From positions 28,733,316 through 28,797,315 of the forward strand of contig NW_022098021.1 in NCBI RefSeq assembly GCF_002288925.2: 64,000 bases of DNA, read 5' to 3'. Positions 22,294-34,656 of the stretch are shown in pieces. This DNA comes from Delphinapterus leucas (Eukaryota; Chordata; Mammalia; Artiodactyla; Monodontidae). The notes under the pieces were generated by a model that saw only the letters and a program-made list of their open reading frames with translations, searched no databases and had not been told where the DNA came from. Made by a program: the position numbers and the translations under genes. Within the stretch, counting starts at the first letter, position 1. Each line of letters starts with the position of its first letter.

Positions 22294-25200
22294 TTAGATT
22301 CCATATATATGTGTTAGCATACGGCATTTGTTTTTCTCTTTCTGACATACTTCACTCTGTACGACAGACTATAGGTCCATCCACCTCACTACAAATAACT
22401 CAATTTCAGTTCTTTTTATGGCTGAGTAATATTCCATTGTATATATGTGTCACATCTTTATCCATTCATCTGACGATGGACACTTAGATTGCTTATATGT
22501 CCTGGCTATTGCAAATACAGCTGCAATGAACACTGTGATACATGTCTCTTTTTAAATTATGGTTTTCTCCAGGTAGATGCCCACAAGTGGGATTGCTAGG
22601 TCATATGGTAGTTCTACTATTAGATTTTTAAGGAAAGTCCATAATGTTCTCCATAGTGGCTGTATCAGTTTACATTCCGTCCAGCAGTGCAAGAGGGTTC
22701 CCTTTTCTCCACACCCTCTCCAGCATTTATTGTTTGTAGATTTTTTGATGATGGCCATTCTGACTGGTGTTAGGTGATACCTCATTGTAATTTTGAGTTA
22801 CATTTCTCTAATGATTAGTGATGTTGAGCATCTTTTCACGTGTTTGTTGGCAATCTATATATCTTCTTTGGAGAAATGTCTATTTACGTCTTCTGCCCAT
22901 TTTTGGACTGGCTGTTTTTTTTTGATATTGAGCTGCATGAGCTGCCTGTATATTTTGGAGATTAATCCCTTGTCAGTTGCTTCTTTTGCAAATATTTTCT
23001 CCCATTCTGAGGGCTGTCTTTTCATCTTGTTTATGGTTTCCTTTGCTGTGTGAAAGCTTTTAAGTTTCTTTAGGTCCCACTTGTTTATTTTTGTTTTTAT
23101 TTTATTTCCATTTCTCTAGGAGGTGGGTCAAGAAAGATGTTGTGATGTATGGCATAGAGTATTCTGCTTATGTTTTCCTCTCAGAGTTTAATAGTGTCTG
23201 GCCTTACGTTTATATCTTTAATCCATTTTGAGTTTATTTTTGTGTATGGTGTTAGGGAGTGTTCCAATTTCATTCCTTTACATGTACCTGTCCAGTTTTC
23301 TCAGCACCACTTATTGAAGAGGTTGTCTTTCTCCATTGTATATTCCTGCCTCCTTTATCAAAGATAAGGTGTCCATATGTTCAGTGGTTTTTCTCTGGGC
23401 TTTCTGTCCTGTTCCATTGATCTATATTTCTTTTTTTGTGCTAGTACCAAACTGTCTTGGTTATTGTAGCTTTGTAGTATAGTCTGAAGTCAGGGAGCCT
23501 GCTTCCTCCAGCTCTGTTTTTCTTTCTCAAAAATTTTTTTTGGCTATTAAGTGTGTTTTTTGTTTCCATACAAATTGTAAATGTTTTGATGTAGTTCTGT
23601 GAAAAAGGCCATTGATCATTTGATAGGGATTGCATTGAATCTGTAGATTGCTTTGATAGTCTGTAGATAGTCATTTTCACAATGTTGATTGCTCCAGTCC
23701 AAGAACATGGTATGTCTCTCCATCTGTTTGTATCATCTTCAATTTCTTTCATCAGTGTCTTATAGTTTTCTGTGTACAGGTCTTTTGTCTCCTTAGGTAG
23801 GTTTATTCCTAGGTATTTTATTCTTTTGTTGCAGTGGTAAATGGGAGTGTTTCCTGAATTCCTGTTTCAGATTTTTCATCATTAGTGTATAGGAATGCAA
23901 GAGATTTCTATGCATTAATTTTGTATCCTGGTACTTTACCAAATTCATTGAGTAGCTTTAGTAGATTTCTGGTAGCATCTTTAGGATTCTCTATATGTAA
24001 TATCATGTCATCTGCAAACAGTGACAATTTTACTTCTTCTTTTCCAATATGGATTCCTTTTATTTATTTTTCTTCTGTGATTGCTGTGGCTAAAACTTCC
24101 AAAACTATGTAAAATAATAGGGTTGACAGTGGGCAACCTTGTCTTGTCCCTGATCTTGGTGGAAATGGTTTCATTGTTTCCCCATTGAGAGCAATGCTGG
24201 CTGTGGGTTTGTCATATATAACCTTTTTTATGTTGAGGTAACTTCCCTCTCAGCCTACTTTTTGGAGGTTTTTTATCATAAATGGGTGTTGACTTTTTTC
24301 AAAACCTTTTTCTGCATCTATTGAGATTATCATGTGGTTTTTATCCTTCAGTTTTTTTATATGGTGTATCACATTGATTGATTTGCATATATTGAAGAAT
24401 CTTTGCATTCCTGGATAAAGCCCAGTTGATCATGGTGTGTGATCCTTTTACTGTGCTGTTGGGTTCTGTTTGCTTGTATTTTGTTGAGGATTATTGCATC
24501 TATATTCATCAGTGATATTGGCCTGTAGTTTTCTTTCTTTGTGACATCTTTGTCTGGTTTTGGTATCAGAGTGATGGTGGCCTCAGAGAATGTTTTTGGG
24601 TGTGTTCAGCCATCTGCTATATTTTGGAAGAGTTTGAGAAGTATAGGTGTTAGCTCTTCTCTAAATGTTTGATGGAATTTGCCTGTGAAGCCATCTGGTC
24701 ATGGGCTTGCTCTTTGGGGGATTTTTAAACTCACTTTCAATTTCAATGGTTGTGATTTGTCTGTTTATATTTCCATTTCTTCCTGGTTCAGTCTCAGAAG
24801 GTTGTGCTTTTCGAAGAATTTGTCCATTTTTTCCAGGTGTCCATTTTATTGGCATATAGTTGCCTGTAGTAATATCTCATGGTCTTTTGTATTTCTGCAG
24901 TGTCAGTTGTTACTTCTACTTTTTCATTTCTAAATTCTGTTGGTTTGAGTCTTCTCCCTTTTTTCTCTTGATGGGTCTGGCTAATGGTTTAGCAATTTTT
25001 TAATATTCTTTAAGAACCAGCTTTTAGTTTTCTTGATCTTTATCATTTTCTTCATTTCTTTTTCATTTATTTCTGATCTGATTTTTATGATTTCTTTCCT
25101 TCTGCTAACTTTGTTTTTTTTGCTGTTGTTGTTCTTCTTCTTTCTCTAATTGTTTTAGGTGTAAATTTAATTTGTTTATTTGATATTTTTCTTGTTTCTT

Positions 25201-26311
25201 GAGGTAGGGTTGTATTGCTATAAACTTTCCTCTAGAACTGCTTTTGCGGCTTCCCATAGGTTTTCGGTCATCATGTTTTCATTGTCATTTTTTCTTCATT
25301 TTTTTCGATTTCTTCTGTGATCTCTTGGTTATTTAGTAGCATATTGTTTAGTCTCCATGTGTTTGCATTTTTTACGGTTTTTCCAGGAATTGATATCTAG
25401 TCTCATAGTGTTGTGGTCAGAAAAGATACTTGATAAGATTTCAGTTTTCTTAAATTTAACAAGGCTTGATTTGTGACTGATATGGTCTATCCAGGAGAAT
25501 GTTCCAGGAGCACTTGAGAAGAAAGTGTATGCCGTTGGTTTTGGATGGAATATCCTATAAATATCAATTAAGCCCATCTTATTTAATTTGTTATTTAAAG
25601 CTTGTTTTTCCTTATTTATTTTCATTTTGGATGGTCTCTGCATTGGTGAAAGTGGGGAATTAAGGCCCCTACTATTACTGTATTAGTGTCAGTTTTTCCT
25701 TTTATGGCTGTTAGCATTTGCCTTATGTATTGAAGTGCTCCTATGTTGGGTGCATATATATTTACAATTGTTATATCTTCTTGGATTGATCCCTTGATCA
25801 TTATGTAGTGTTCTTTGTCTCTTGTAATAGTCTTATTTTTTATTTTTTTTTTTTGTGGTACGCAGGCCTCTCACTGTTGTGGTCTCTTCCGTTGCGGAGC
25901 ACAGGCTCCAGATGCACAGGCTCAGCAGCCATGGCTCACAGGCGCAGCTGCTCCGCGGCATGTGGGATCTTCCCAGACCGGGGCATGAACCCGTGTCCCC
26001 TGCATCGACAGGAGGACTCTCAACCACTGCGCCACCAGGGAAGCCCATAATAGTCTTATTTTAAAGTCTATTTTGTCTGATATGAGAATTGCTACTCAAG
26101 CTTTCTCTTGATTTCCATTTGCGTGGAATATCTTTTTCCATCCCCTCACTTTCATTGTGTATGTGTCCCTAGGTCTGAAGTGGGTATCTTGTGAACAGCA
26201 TATATACGGGTCCTGTTTCTGTGTCCATTCAGCCAGTCTATGCCTTTTGGTTGGAGCATTTAATCCATTTATATTTATGGTAATTATCAATATGTATATT
26301 CCTCTTACCAT
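22294..26311 (-). pseudogene. L1 ORF2 pseudogene (copy A), split by a SINE
   Basis: The start is the ATG at 26309-26311 (MVRGIYILIITININGLNAP, the endonuclease N-terminus), about 120 bp after ORF1. The stop is at 22294-22296. Length without the SINE and its duplication is about 3.8 kb (about 1,265 codons), normal for L1 ORF2. The SINE at 25840-26047 splits the endonuclease domain. RT and C-terminal fragments are recognisable at 24855-24661, 23752-23441 and 22785-22552 ([20 protein letters not shown] zinc-knuckle-like region). Frameshifts and stops are common. Confidence 0.85.
25840..26047 (-). mobile_element. CHR-type SINE (minus), copy A
   Basis: TAATAGTCTTATTTT occurs at 25825-25839 and 26048-26062, a perfect 15-bp target duplication. 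The SINE body is reverse-complemented and ends CACCAGGGAAGCCC. It disrupts the L1 ORF2 endonuclease domain and was present before the 6.8-kb duplication. Confidence 0.95.
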
Positions 26312-26433
26312 TTTCTTAATTTGTTTTGGGTATGCTTTTGTAGGTCTTTTCCTTCTCTTGTGTTCCCTGCCTAGAGAAGTTCCTTTAGCATTTGCTGTGA
26401 AACTCTTTTTGTGGTGCTGATTTCTCTTAACTT

Positions 26434-27271
26434 TCACTTGTCTGTAAAGCTTTTGATTTCTCCATGAAATCTGAATGAGAACTTTGCTTGGTAGGGTAAT
26501 CTTTGTTGTAGTTTTTTCCCTTTCATCACTTTAAATATTCCTGCTACTCTCTTTTGGCTTGTAGAGTTTCTGCTGAAAGATAAGCTGTTAACTCCATGAG
26601 TATTCCTTTCTATGTTATTTGTTGCCTTTCCCTTGCTTCTTTTAGCATTTTTTTGTTTATGTTTAATTTTTGATAGTTTGATTAGTATGTGTCTTGGTGT
26701 GTTTCTCCTTGTTTTTCTCCTGTAAGTGATTCTCTGAGACTCCTGGGCTTGAATGACTATTTCCTTTCCCATATTAAGGAAGTTTTCAACTATAATCTCT
26801 TCAAAAATTTTCTCTGTCCCTTTCTTTACCTCTTCATCTTCTGGGACCCCTATCATTCGAATGTTGGTGCATTTAATGTTGTCCCAGAAGTCTCTGAGAC
26901 TCTCCTCAATTCTTTTCATTCTTTGTTCTTTATTCTGCTCTGTGGTAGTTATTTTCATTACTTTATCTTCCTGGTCACGTATCCTTTATTCTGCCTCAGT
27001 TATTCTGCTATTGATTCCTCCTAGGGAAATTTTAATTTCATTTATTTTGTTGTTTATCATTGGGTTTTTTTGCTCTTTAGTTCTTCTAGGTCTTTGTAAA
27101 TGTTTCTTATATTTTCTCCATTATATTTCCAAGATTTTGGATCATCTTTACTCTCATTACTCTAAAATCTCATTCAGGTAGACTGCCTATTTCCTCTTCA
27201 TTTGTTTGTTCTGGTGGGTTTTTACCTTGTTCCTTCATCTGCAGTGTATTTTCTATGTTCTCATTTTGCAT
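26434..27271 (-). pseudogene. L1 ORF1 pseudogene (copy A)
   Basis: 838 bp from ATG (27269-27271) to TGA (26434-26436), the same span as ORF1 in the plus-strand L1. The distal 174 codons are open (26958-26434). They contain the RRM-like and C-terminal domain regions, including NIRMIGVPEDEE, which resembles the conserved ORF1p RRM stretch. The N-terminal coiled-coil part is broken by stops. Confidence 0.88.
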
Positions 27272-27786
27272 AACTTACTGTGCTTAGTGTCTCCTTTTCA
27301 CAGGCTACAGGTTTGTAGTTCCTGTTGTGTTTGGTGTCTGCCCCCAGTGGGTACAGTTGTTTTAGTGTGTTTTGTAGGCTTCCTGGTGGAGGGGACTGGT
27401 GCATGTGTTCTGGTGAGTGGGTTTGGATCTTTTCTCTCTGGTGGGCAGGGATGCATCTGGTGGTGTGTTTTGAGTTGTCTGTGAACTTAGTATGATTTCA
27501 GGTAGCCTCTCTGCTAATGAATGGGGTTGTGTTCCTCTCTTGCTAGTTGTTTGGCGTAGGGCATCCAGCACTTGAGCTTGCTGGCCATTGGGTGGAGCTG
27601 GGTCTTAGCTTTGAGATGGAGATCTCTGGAAGATCTCTCACTGGTTGATATTACATGGTGTTGGGAGGTCTGTTGTGGTCTAGTTTCCTGATCTCAGCTC
27701 TCCCACCTCAGAGGCTCAGGCCTGACACCCAGCTGGAGCAACAAGACCCTGTCAGCCACATAGCTCAGAAGAAAAGTGAGAAAAAT

Positions 27787-27787
<1 letters not shown>

Positions 27788-27843
<56 letters not shown>
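27788..27843. repeat. (GAAA)14 microsatellite at the duplication junction, copy A
   Basis: Fourteen uninterrupted GAAA units in the L1 5'UTR purine-rich stretch. The array ends exactly where copy B begins. Confidence 0.95.
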
Positions 27844-27844
<1 letters not shown>

Positions 27845-28739
27845 CCTGTTTTCAATTCTCTTGGCTATATGCCCAGGAGTGCTTTTGCTAAGTCATATGG
27901 AAACTCTATGTTTAGCATTTAAAGAAATTCCCAAGTTGTTTTCCAATATGGCTATATCATTTTACATTTTACCTACCAGTGGTGTATGTGTATCAATTTC
28001 TCCATATCTTCACCAACAGTTCTTACTGTTTGCCTTTTTTATTATAGCCATCATAGTCAGTATGAACTGGTATCTCATTGTGGTTTTGATTTACATTTCC
28101 TTAGTGTTGAGTATTTTTCCTTGTGCTTATTGGTCATTTGCATATATTCTTTGGAGAAACATCTATTCTGATCAAAAAAGTCTTTGCCCATTTTTAATTG
28201 GTTATTTTTGCATTGTAAGCATTCTTTATGTGTTCTGAATAAAAGCGGAATATTAGATACTTTTCCAGTTATGTGGATTGTCTTTTCACTTTCTTGATGG
28301 TATTGTTTGCAGCACAAAAGTTTAAAGTTTTAATGTATTCCAATTTACTGATATTTTTGTTACCTGTGGATTTGGAGTTCTATTGAGTAATCATTGTTTA
28401 ACCCAATGTCACGAGGATTTATTCCTAAGTTTTCTTCTAAGAGTTTTGTAATTTAAATGCTTACATTTAGCTTTATAATCTATTTAAAGTTAATTTTGTT
28501 GTGTGATGTAAGGAAGAGACAAAACTTCATTCTTTTCCATGTGGATACTCAGTTTTCCCTGCATCATCTGCTGACAGACAATTGTTTTCCATTTTATTGT
28601 CTTGGCAACCTTATTGAAAATTAACTGTCCATAAATACGAGGGTTTATTTCTGTAGTCTCATTGTTATTCCATTTATTTATATGTCTAACCTTGTACATA
28701 TACAGTCTTGATTACTGTAGCTCTGTAGTGAGATTTAAT
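27844..28739 (-). mobile_element. Ancient L1 fragment (copy B of duplication)
   Basis: Identical to 21031-21926. Its presence in the middle of a young L1 is explained only by the duplication. Confidence 0.9.
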
Positions 28740-29106
28740 TTTTTTTTTTTTAGCATCTTTGTTGGAGTATAATTGCTTTACAATGGTATGTTAGTTTCCA
28801 CTGTATCACAAAGTGAATCAGCTATACATATAAACATATCCCCATGTCCCCTCCCTCTTGCATATCCCTCCCACCCTCCTGATCCCACCTCTCTAGGTGG
28901 TCACAAAGCACTAAGCTGATCTCCCTGTGCTATGTGGCTGCTTCCCAGTAGCTATCTATTTTACATTTGGTAGTGTATATATGTCAATGTTACTCTCTTG
29001 CTTTGTCTCAGCTTATCCTTCTCCCTCCAATGTCCTCAAGTCCATTCTCTACCTCTGCATCTTTATCTTATCCTGCCTCTAGGTTCTTCAGAACTTTTTT
29101 TTTTTT

Positions 29107-32100
29107 TTAGATTCCATATATATGTGTTAGCATACGGCATTTGTTTTTCTCTTTCTGACATACTTCACTCTGTACGACAGACTATAGGTCCATCCACCTC
29201 ACTACAAATAACTCAATTTCAGTTCTTTTTATGGCTGAGTAATATTCCATTGTATATATGTGTCACATCTTTATCCATTCATCTGACGATGGACACTTAG
29301 ATTGCTTATATGTCCTGGCTATTGCAAATACAGCTGCAATGAACACTGTGATACATGTCTCTTTTTAAATTATGGTTTTCTCCAGGTAGATGCCCACAAG
29401 TGGGATTGCTAGGTCATATGGTAGTTCTACTATTAGATTTTTAAGGAAAGTCCATAATGTTCTCCATAGTGGCTGTATCAGTTTACATTCCGTCCAGCAG
29501 TGCAAGAGGGTTCCCTTTTCTCCACACCCTCTCCAGCATTTATTGTTTGTAGATTTTTTGATGATGGCCATTCTGACTGGTGTTAGGTGATACCTCATTG
29601 TAATTTTGAGTTACATTTCTCTAATGATTAGTGATGTTGAGCATCTTTTCACGTGTTTGTTGGCAATCTATATATCTTCTTTGGAGAAATGTCTATTTAC
29701 GTCTTCTGCCCATTTTTGGACTGGCTGTTTTTTTTTGATATTGAGCTGCATGAGCTGCCTGTATATTTTGGAGATTAATCCCTTGTCAGTTGCTTCTTTT
29801 GCAAATATTTTCTCCCATTCTGAGGGCTGTCTTTTCATCTTGTTTATGGTTTCCTTTGCTGTGTGAAAGCTTTTAAGTTTCTTTAGGTCCCACTTGTTTA
29901 TTTTTGTTTTTATTTTATTTCCATTTCTCTAGGAGGTGGGTCAAGAAAGATGTTGTGATGTATGGCATAGAGTATTCTGCTTATGTTTTCCTCTCAGAGT
30001 TTAATAGTGTCTGGCCTTACGTTTATATCTTTAATCCATTTTGAGTTTATTTTTGTGTATGGTGTTAGGGAGTGTTCCAATTTCATTCCTTTACATGTAC
30101 CTGTCCAGTTTTCTCAGCACCACTTATTGAAGAGGTTGTCTTTCTCCATTGTATATTCCTGCCTCCTTTATCAAAGATAAGGTGTCCATATGTTCAGTGG
30201 TTTTTCTCTGGGCTTTCTGTCCTGTTCCATTGATCTATATTTCTTTTTTTGTGCTAGTACCAAACTGTCTTGGTTATTGTAGCTTTGTAGTATAGTCTGA
30301 AGTCAGGGAGCCTGCTTCCTCCAGCTCTGTTTTTCTTTCTCAAAAATTTTTTTTGGCTATTAAGTGTGTTTTTTGTTTCCATACAAATTGTAAATGTTTT
30401 GATGTAGTTCTGTGAAAAAGGCCATTGATCATTTGATAGGGATTGCATTGAATCTGTAGATTGCTTTGATAGTCTGTAGATAGTCATTTTCACAATGTTG
30501 ATTGCTCCAGTCCAAGAACATGGTATGTCTCTCCATCTGTTTGTATCATCTTCAATTTCTTTCATCAGTGTCTTATAGTTTTCTGTGTACAGGTCTTTTG
30601 TCTCCTTAGGTAGGTTTATTCCTAGGTATTTTATTCTTTTGTTGCAGTGGTAAATGGGAGTGTTTCCTGAATTCCTGTTTCAGATTTTTCATCATTAGTG
30701 TATAGGAATGCAAGAGATTTCTATGCATTAATTTTGTATCCTGGTACTTTACCAAATTCATTGAGTAGCTTTAGTAGATTTCTGGTAGCATCTTTAGGAT
30801 TCTCTATATGTAATATCATGTCATCTGCAAACAGTGACAATTTTACTTCTTCTTTTCCAATATGGATTCCTTTTATTTATTTTTCTTCTGTGATTGCTGT
30901 GGCTAAAACTTCCAAAACTATGTAAAATAATAGGGTTGACAGTGGGCAACCTTGTCTTGTCCCTGATCTTGGTGGAAATGGTTTCATTGTTTCCCCATTG
31001 AGAGCAATGCTGGCTGTGGGTTTGTCATATATAACCTTTTTTATGTTGAGGTAACTTCCCTCTCAGCCTACTTTTTGGAGGTTTTTTATCATAAATGGGT
31101 GTTGACTTTTTTCAAAACCTTTTTCTGCATCTATTGAGATTATCATGTGGTTTTTATCCTTCAGTTTTTTTATATGGTGTATCACATTGATTGATTTGCA
31201 TATATTGAAGAATCTTTGCATTCCTGGATAAAGCCCAGTTGATCATGGTGTGTGATCCTTTTACTGTGCTGTTGGGTTCTGTTTGCTTGTATTTTGTTGA
31301 GGATTATTGCATCTATATTCATCAGTGATATTGGCCTGTAGTTTTCTTTCTTTGTGACATCTTTGTCTGGTTTTGGTATCAGAGTGATGGTGGCCTCAGA
31401 GAATGTTTTTGGGTGTGTTCAGCCATCTGCTATATTTTGGAAGAGTTTGAGAAGTATAGGTGTTAGCTCTTCTCTAAATGTTTGATGGAATTTGCCTGTG
31501 AAGCCATCTGGTCATGGGCTTGCTCTTTGGGGGATTTTTAAACTCACTTTCAATTTCAATGGTTGTGATTTGTCTGTTTATATTTCCATTTCTTCCTGGT
31601 TCAGTCTCAGAAGGTTGTGCTTTTCGAAGAATTTGTCCATTTTTTCCAGGTGTCCATTTTATTGGCATATAGTTGCCTGTAGTAATATCTCATGGTCTTT
31701 TGTATTTCTGCAGTGTCAGTTGTTACTTCTACTTTTTCATTTCTAAATTCTGTTGGTTTGAGTCTTCTCCCTTTTTTCTCTTGATGGGTCTGGCTAATGG
31801 TTTAGCAATTTTTTAATATTCTTTAAGAACCAGCTTTTAGTTTTCTTGATCTTTATCATTTTCTTCATTTCTTTTTCATTTATTTCTGATCTGATTTTTA
31901 TGATTTCTTTCCTTCTGCTAACTTTGTTTTTTTTGCTGTTGTTGTTCTTCTTCTTTCTCTAATTGTTTTAGGTGTAAATTTAATTTGTTTATTTGATATT
32001 TTTCTTGTTTCTTGAGGTAGGGTTGTATTGCTATAAACTTTCCTCTAGAACTGCTTTTGCGGCTTCCCATAGGTTTTCGGTCATCATGTTTTCATTGTCA

Positions 32101-33124
32101 TTTTTTCTTCATTTTTTTCGATTTCTTCTGTGATCTCTTGGTTATTTAGTAGCATATTGTTTAGTCTCCATGTGTTTGCATTTTTTACGGTTTTTCCAGG
32201 AATTGATATCTAGTCTCATAGTGTTGTGGTCAGAAAAGATACTTGATAAGATTTCAGTTTTCTTAAATTTAACAAGGCTTGATTTGTGACTGATATGGTC
32301 TATCCAGGAGAATGTTCCAGGAGCACTTGAGAAGAAAGTGTATGCCGTTGGTTTTGGATGGAATATCCTATAAATATCAATTAAGCCCATCTTATTTAAT
32401 TTGTTATTTAAAGCTTGTTTTTCCTTATTTATTTTCATTTTGGATGGTCTCTGCATTGGTGAAAGTGGGGAATTAAGGCCCCTACTATTACTGTATTAGT
32501 GTCAGTTTTTCCTTTTATGGCTGTTAGCATTTGCCTTATGTATTGAAGTGCTCCTATGTTGGGTGCATATATATTTACAATTGTTATATCTTCTTGGATT
32601 GATCCCTTGATCATTATGTAGTGTTCTTTGTCTCTTGTAATAGTCTTATTTTTTATTTTTTTTTTTTGTGGTACGCAGGCCTCTCACTGTTGTGGTCTCT
32701 TCCGTTGCGGAGCACAGGCTCCAGATGCACAGGCTCAGCAGCCATGGCTCACAGGCGCAGCTGCTCCGCGGCATGTGGGATCTTCCCAGACCGGGGCATG
32801 AACCCGTGTCCCCTGCATCGACAGGAGGACTCTCAACCACTGCGCCACCAGGGAAGCCCATAATAGTCTTATTTTAAAGTCTATTTTGTCTGATATGAGA
32901 ATTGCTACTCAAGCTTTCTCTTGATTTCCATTTGCGTGGAATATCTTTTTCCATCCCCTCACTTTCATTGTGTATGTGTCCCTAGGTCTGAAGTGGGTAT
33001 CTTGTGAACAGCATATATACGGGTCCTGTTTCTGTGTCCATTCAGCCAGTCTATGCCTTTTGGTTGGAGCATTTAATCCATTTATATTTATGGTAATTAT
33101 CAATATGTATATTCCTCTTACCAT
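29107..33124 (-). pseudogene. L1 ORF2 pseudogene (copy B)
   Basis: Same as 22294-26311, shifted by 6,813, with the same SINE interruption (32653-32860) and the same disabling stops and frameshifts. Confidence 0.85.
32653..32860 (-). mobile_element. CHR-type SINE (minus), copy B
   Basis: Identical to the SINE at 25840-26047, including its 15-bp target duplication (32638-32652 and 32861-32875). One insertion event, duplicated. Confidence 0.95.
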
Positions 33125-33246
33125 TTTCTTAATTTGTTTTGGGTATGCTTTTGTAGGTCTTTTCCTTCTCTTGTGTTCCCTGCCTAGAGAAGTTCCTTTA
33201 GCATTTGCTGTGAAACTCTTTTTGTGGTGCTGATTTCTCTTAACTT

Positions 33247-34084
33247 TCACTTGTCTGTAAAGCTTTTGATTTCTCCATGAAATCTGAATGAGAACTTTGC
33301 TTGGTAGGGTAATCTTTGTTGTAGTTTTTTCCCTTTCATCACTTTAAATATTCCTGCTACTCTCTTTTGGCTTGTAGAGTTTCTGCTGAAAGATAAGCTG
33401 TTAACTCCATGAGTATTCCTTTCTATGTTATTTGTTGCCTTTCCCTTGCTTCTTTTAGCATTTTTTTGTTTATGTTTAATTTTTGATAGTTTGATTAGTA
33501 TGTGTCTTGGTGTGTTTCTCCTTGTTTTTCTCCTGTAAGTGATTCTCTGAGACTCCTGGGCTTGAATGACTATTTCCTTTCCCATATTAAGGAAGTTTTC
33601 AACTATAATCTCTTCAAAAATTTTCTCTGTCCCTTTCTTTACCTCTTCATCTTCTGGGACCCCTATCATTCGAATGTTGGTGCATTTAATGTTGTCCCAG
33701 AAGTCTCTGAGACTCTCCTCAATTCTTTTCATTCTTTGTTCTTTATTCTGCTCTGTGGTAGTTATTTTCATTACTTTATCTTCCTGGTCACGTATCCTTT
33801 ATTCTGCCTCAGTTATTCTGCTATTGATTCCTCCTAGGGAAATTTTAATTTCATTTATTTTGTTGTTTATCATTGGGTTTTTTTGCTCTTTAGTTCTTCT
33901 AGGTCTTTGTAAATGTTTCTTATATTTTCTCCATTATATTTCCAAGATTTTGGATCATCTTTACTCTCATTACTCTAAAATCTCATTCAGGTAGACTGCC
34001 TATTTCCTCTTCATTTGTTTGTTCTGGTGGGTTTTTACCTTGTTCCTTCATCTGCAGTGTATTTTCTATGTTCTCATTTTGCAT
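33247..34084 (-). pseudogene. L1 ORF1 pseudogene (copy B)
   Basis: Same as 26434-27271, shifted by 6,813. Confidence 0.88.
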
Positions 34085-34599
34085 AACTTACTGTGCTTAG
34101 TGTCTCCTTTTCACAGGCTACAGGTTTGTAGTTCCTGTTGTGTTTGGTGTCTGCCCCCAGTGGGTACAGTTGTTTTAGTGTGTTTTGTAGGCTTCCTGGT
34201 GGAGGGGACTGGTGCATGTGTTCTGGTGAGTGGGTTTGGATCTTTTCTCTCTGGTGGGCAGGGATGCATCTGGTGGTGTGTTTTGAGTTGTCTGTGAACT
34301 TAGTATGATTTCAGGTAGCCTCTCTGCTAATGAATGGGGTTGTGTTCCTCTCTTGCTAGTTGTTTGGCGTAGGGCATCCAGCACTTGAGCTTGCTGGCCA
34401 TTGGGTGGAGCTGGGTCTTAGCTTTGAGATGGAGATCTCTGGAAGATCTCTCACTGGTTGATATTACATGGTGTTGGGAGGTCTGTTGTGGTCTAGTTTC
34501 CTGATCTCAGCTCTCCCACCTCAGAGGCTCAGGCCTGACACCCAGCTGGAGCAACAAGACCCTGTCAGCCACATAGCTCAGAAGAAAAGTGAGAAAAAT

Positions 34600-34600
<1 letters not shown>

Positions 34601-34654
<54 letters not shown>

Positions 34655-34656
34655 AA
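34601..34656. repeat. (GAAA)14 microsatellite, copy B
   Basis: Fourteen units, the same count as copy A. It is followed by TTGAAAAGTTGTTAAAATTA, the normal continuation of this L1 5'UTR. Confidence 0.95.

Larger units (their letters stand above)
21031..27843. repeat. Tandem duplication, copy A (6,813 bp)
   Basis: Every landmark and translated frame from 21031 to 27843 recurs at +6,813 with no shift, including the nested SINE, T-runs and a (GAAA)14 array. I saw no base difference in any stretch I compared. Copy A contains 896 bp of ancient L1 followed by 5.9 kb of the young minus-strand L1. It ends exactly at the last unit of the GAAA array. Confidence 0.95.
21927..27843 (-). mobile_element. 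Young L1, 3' and coding part (copy A)
   Basis: The poly(A) end shows as a T-run at about 21928-21938, followed by the reverse complement of the young L1 3'UTR. ORF2 occupies 26311-22294 and ORF1 27271-26434, then part of the 5'UTR up to the (GAAA)14 array. The remaining 5'UTR is at 34657-36071, beyond copy B. Joining the single-copy parts gives about 7.1 kb after removing the SINE, the same as the full-length plus-strand L1. Both ORFs are broken. Confidence 0.92.
27844..34656. repeat. Tandem duplication, copy B (6,813 bp)
   Basis: Direct head-to-tail repeat of 21031-27843. The base before copy A is T and before copy B is A. The base after copy A is G (start of B) and after copy B is T. Beyond 34656 the L1 5'UTR continues normally. 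Confidence 0.95.
28740..34656 (-). mobile_element. Young L1, 3' and coding part (copy B)
   Basis: Identical to 21927-27843 and continuous with the rest of the L1 5'UTR at 34657-36071. Read alone, 28740-36071 is an uninterrupted full-length L1 with a nested SINE; copy A is then the same L1 lacking its distal 5'UTR. The original insertion boundaries cannot be assigned to either copy. Confidence 0.92.

Noticed and set aside
26689..27181. Plus-strand frames of 111-142 codons with hydrophobic composition (membrane-protein-like)
   Set aside because: Antisense of L1 ORF1. Hydrophobic content arises from reading A-rich L1 sense sequence on the opposite strand. Repeated exactly at +6,813.
27655..27891. 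Frame crossing the duplication junction with a Lys-Glu-Arg repeat
   Set aside because: It is translated (GAAA)n plus L1 antisense; not a gene.
34601..34656. Tandem repeats considered as a CRISPR or satellite array
   Set aside because: A simple GAAA microsatellite with no spacers, in a mammalian L1 5'UTR.
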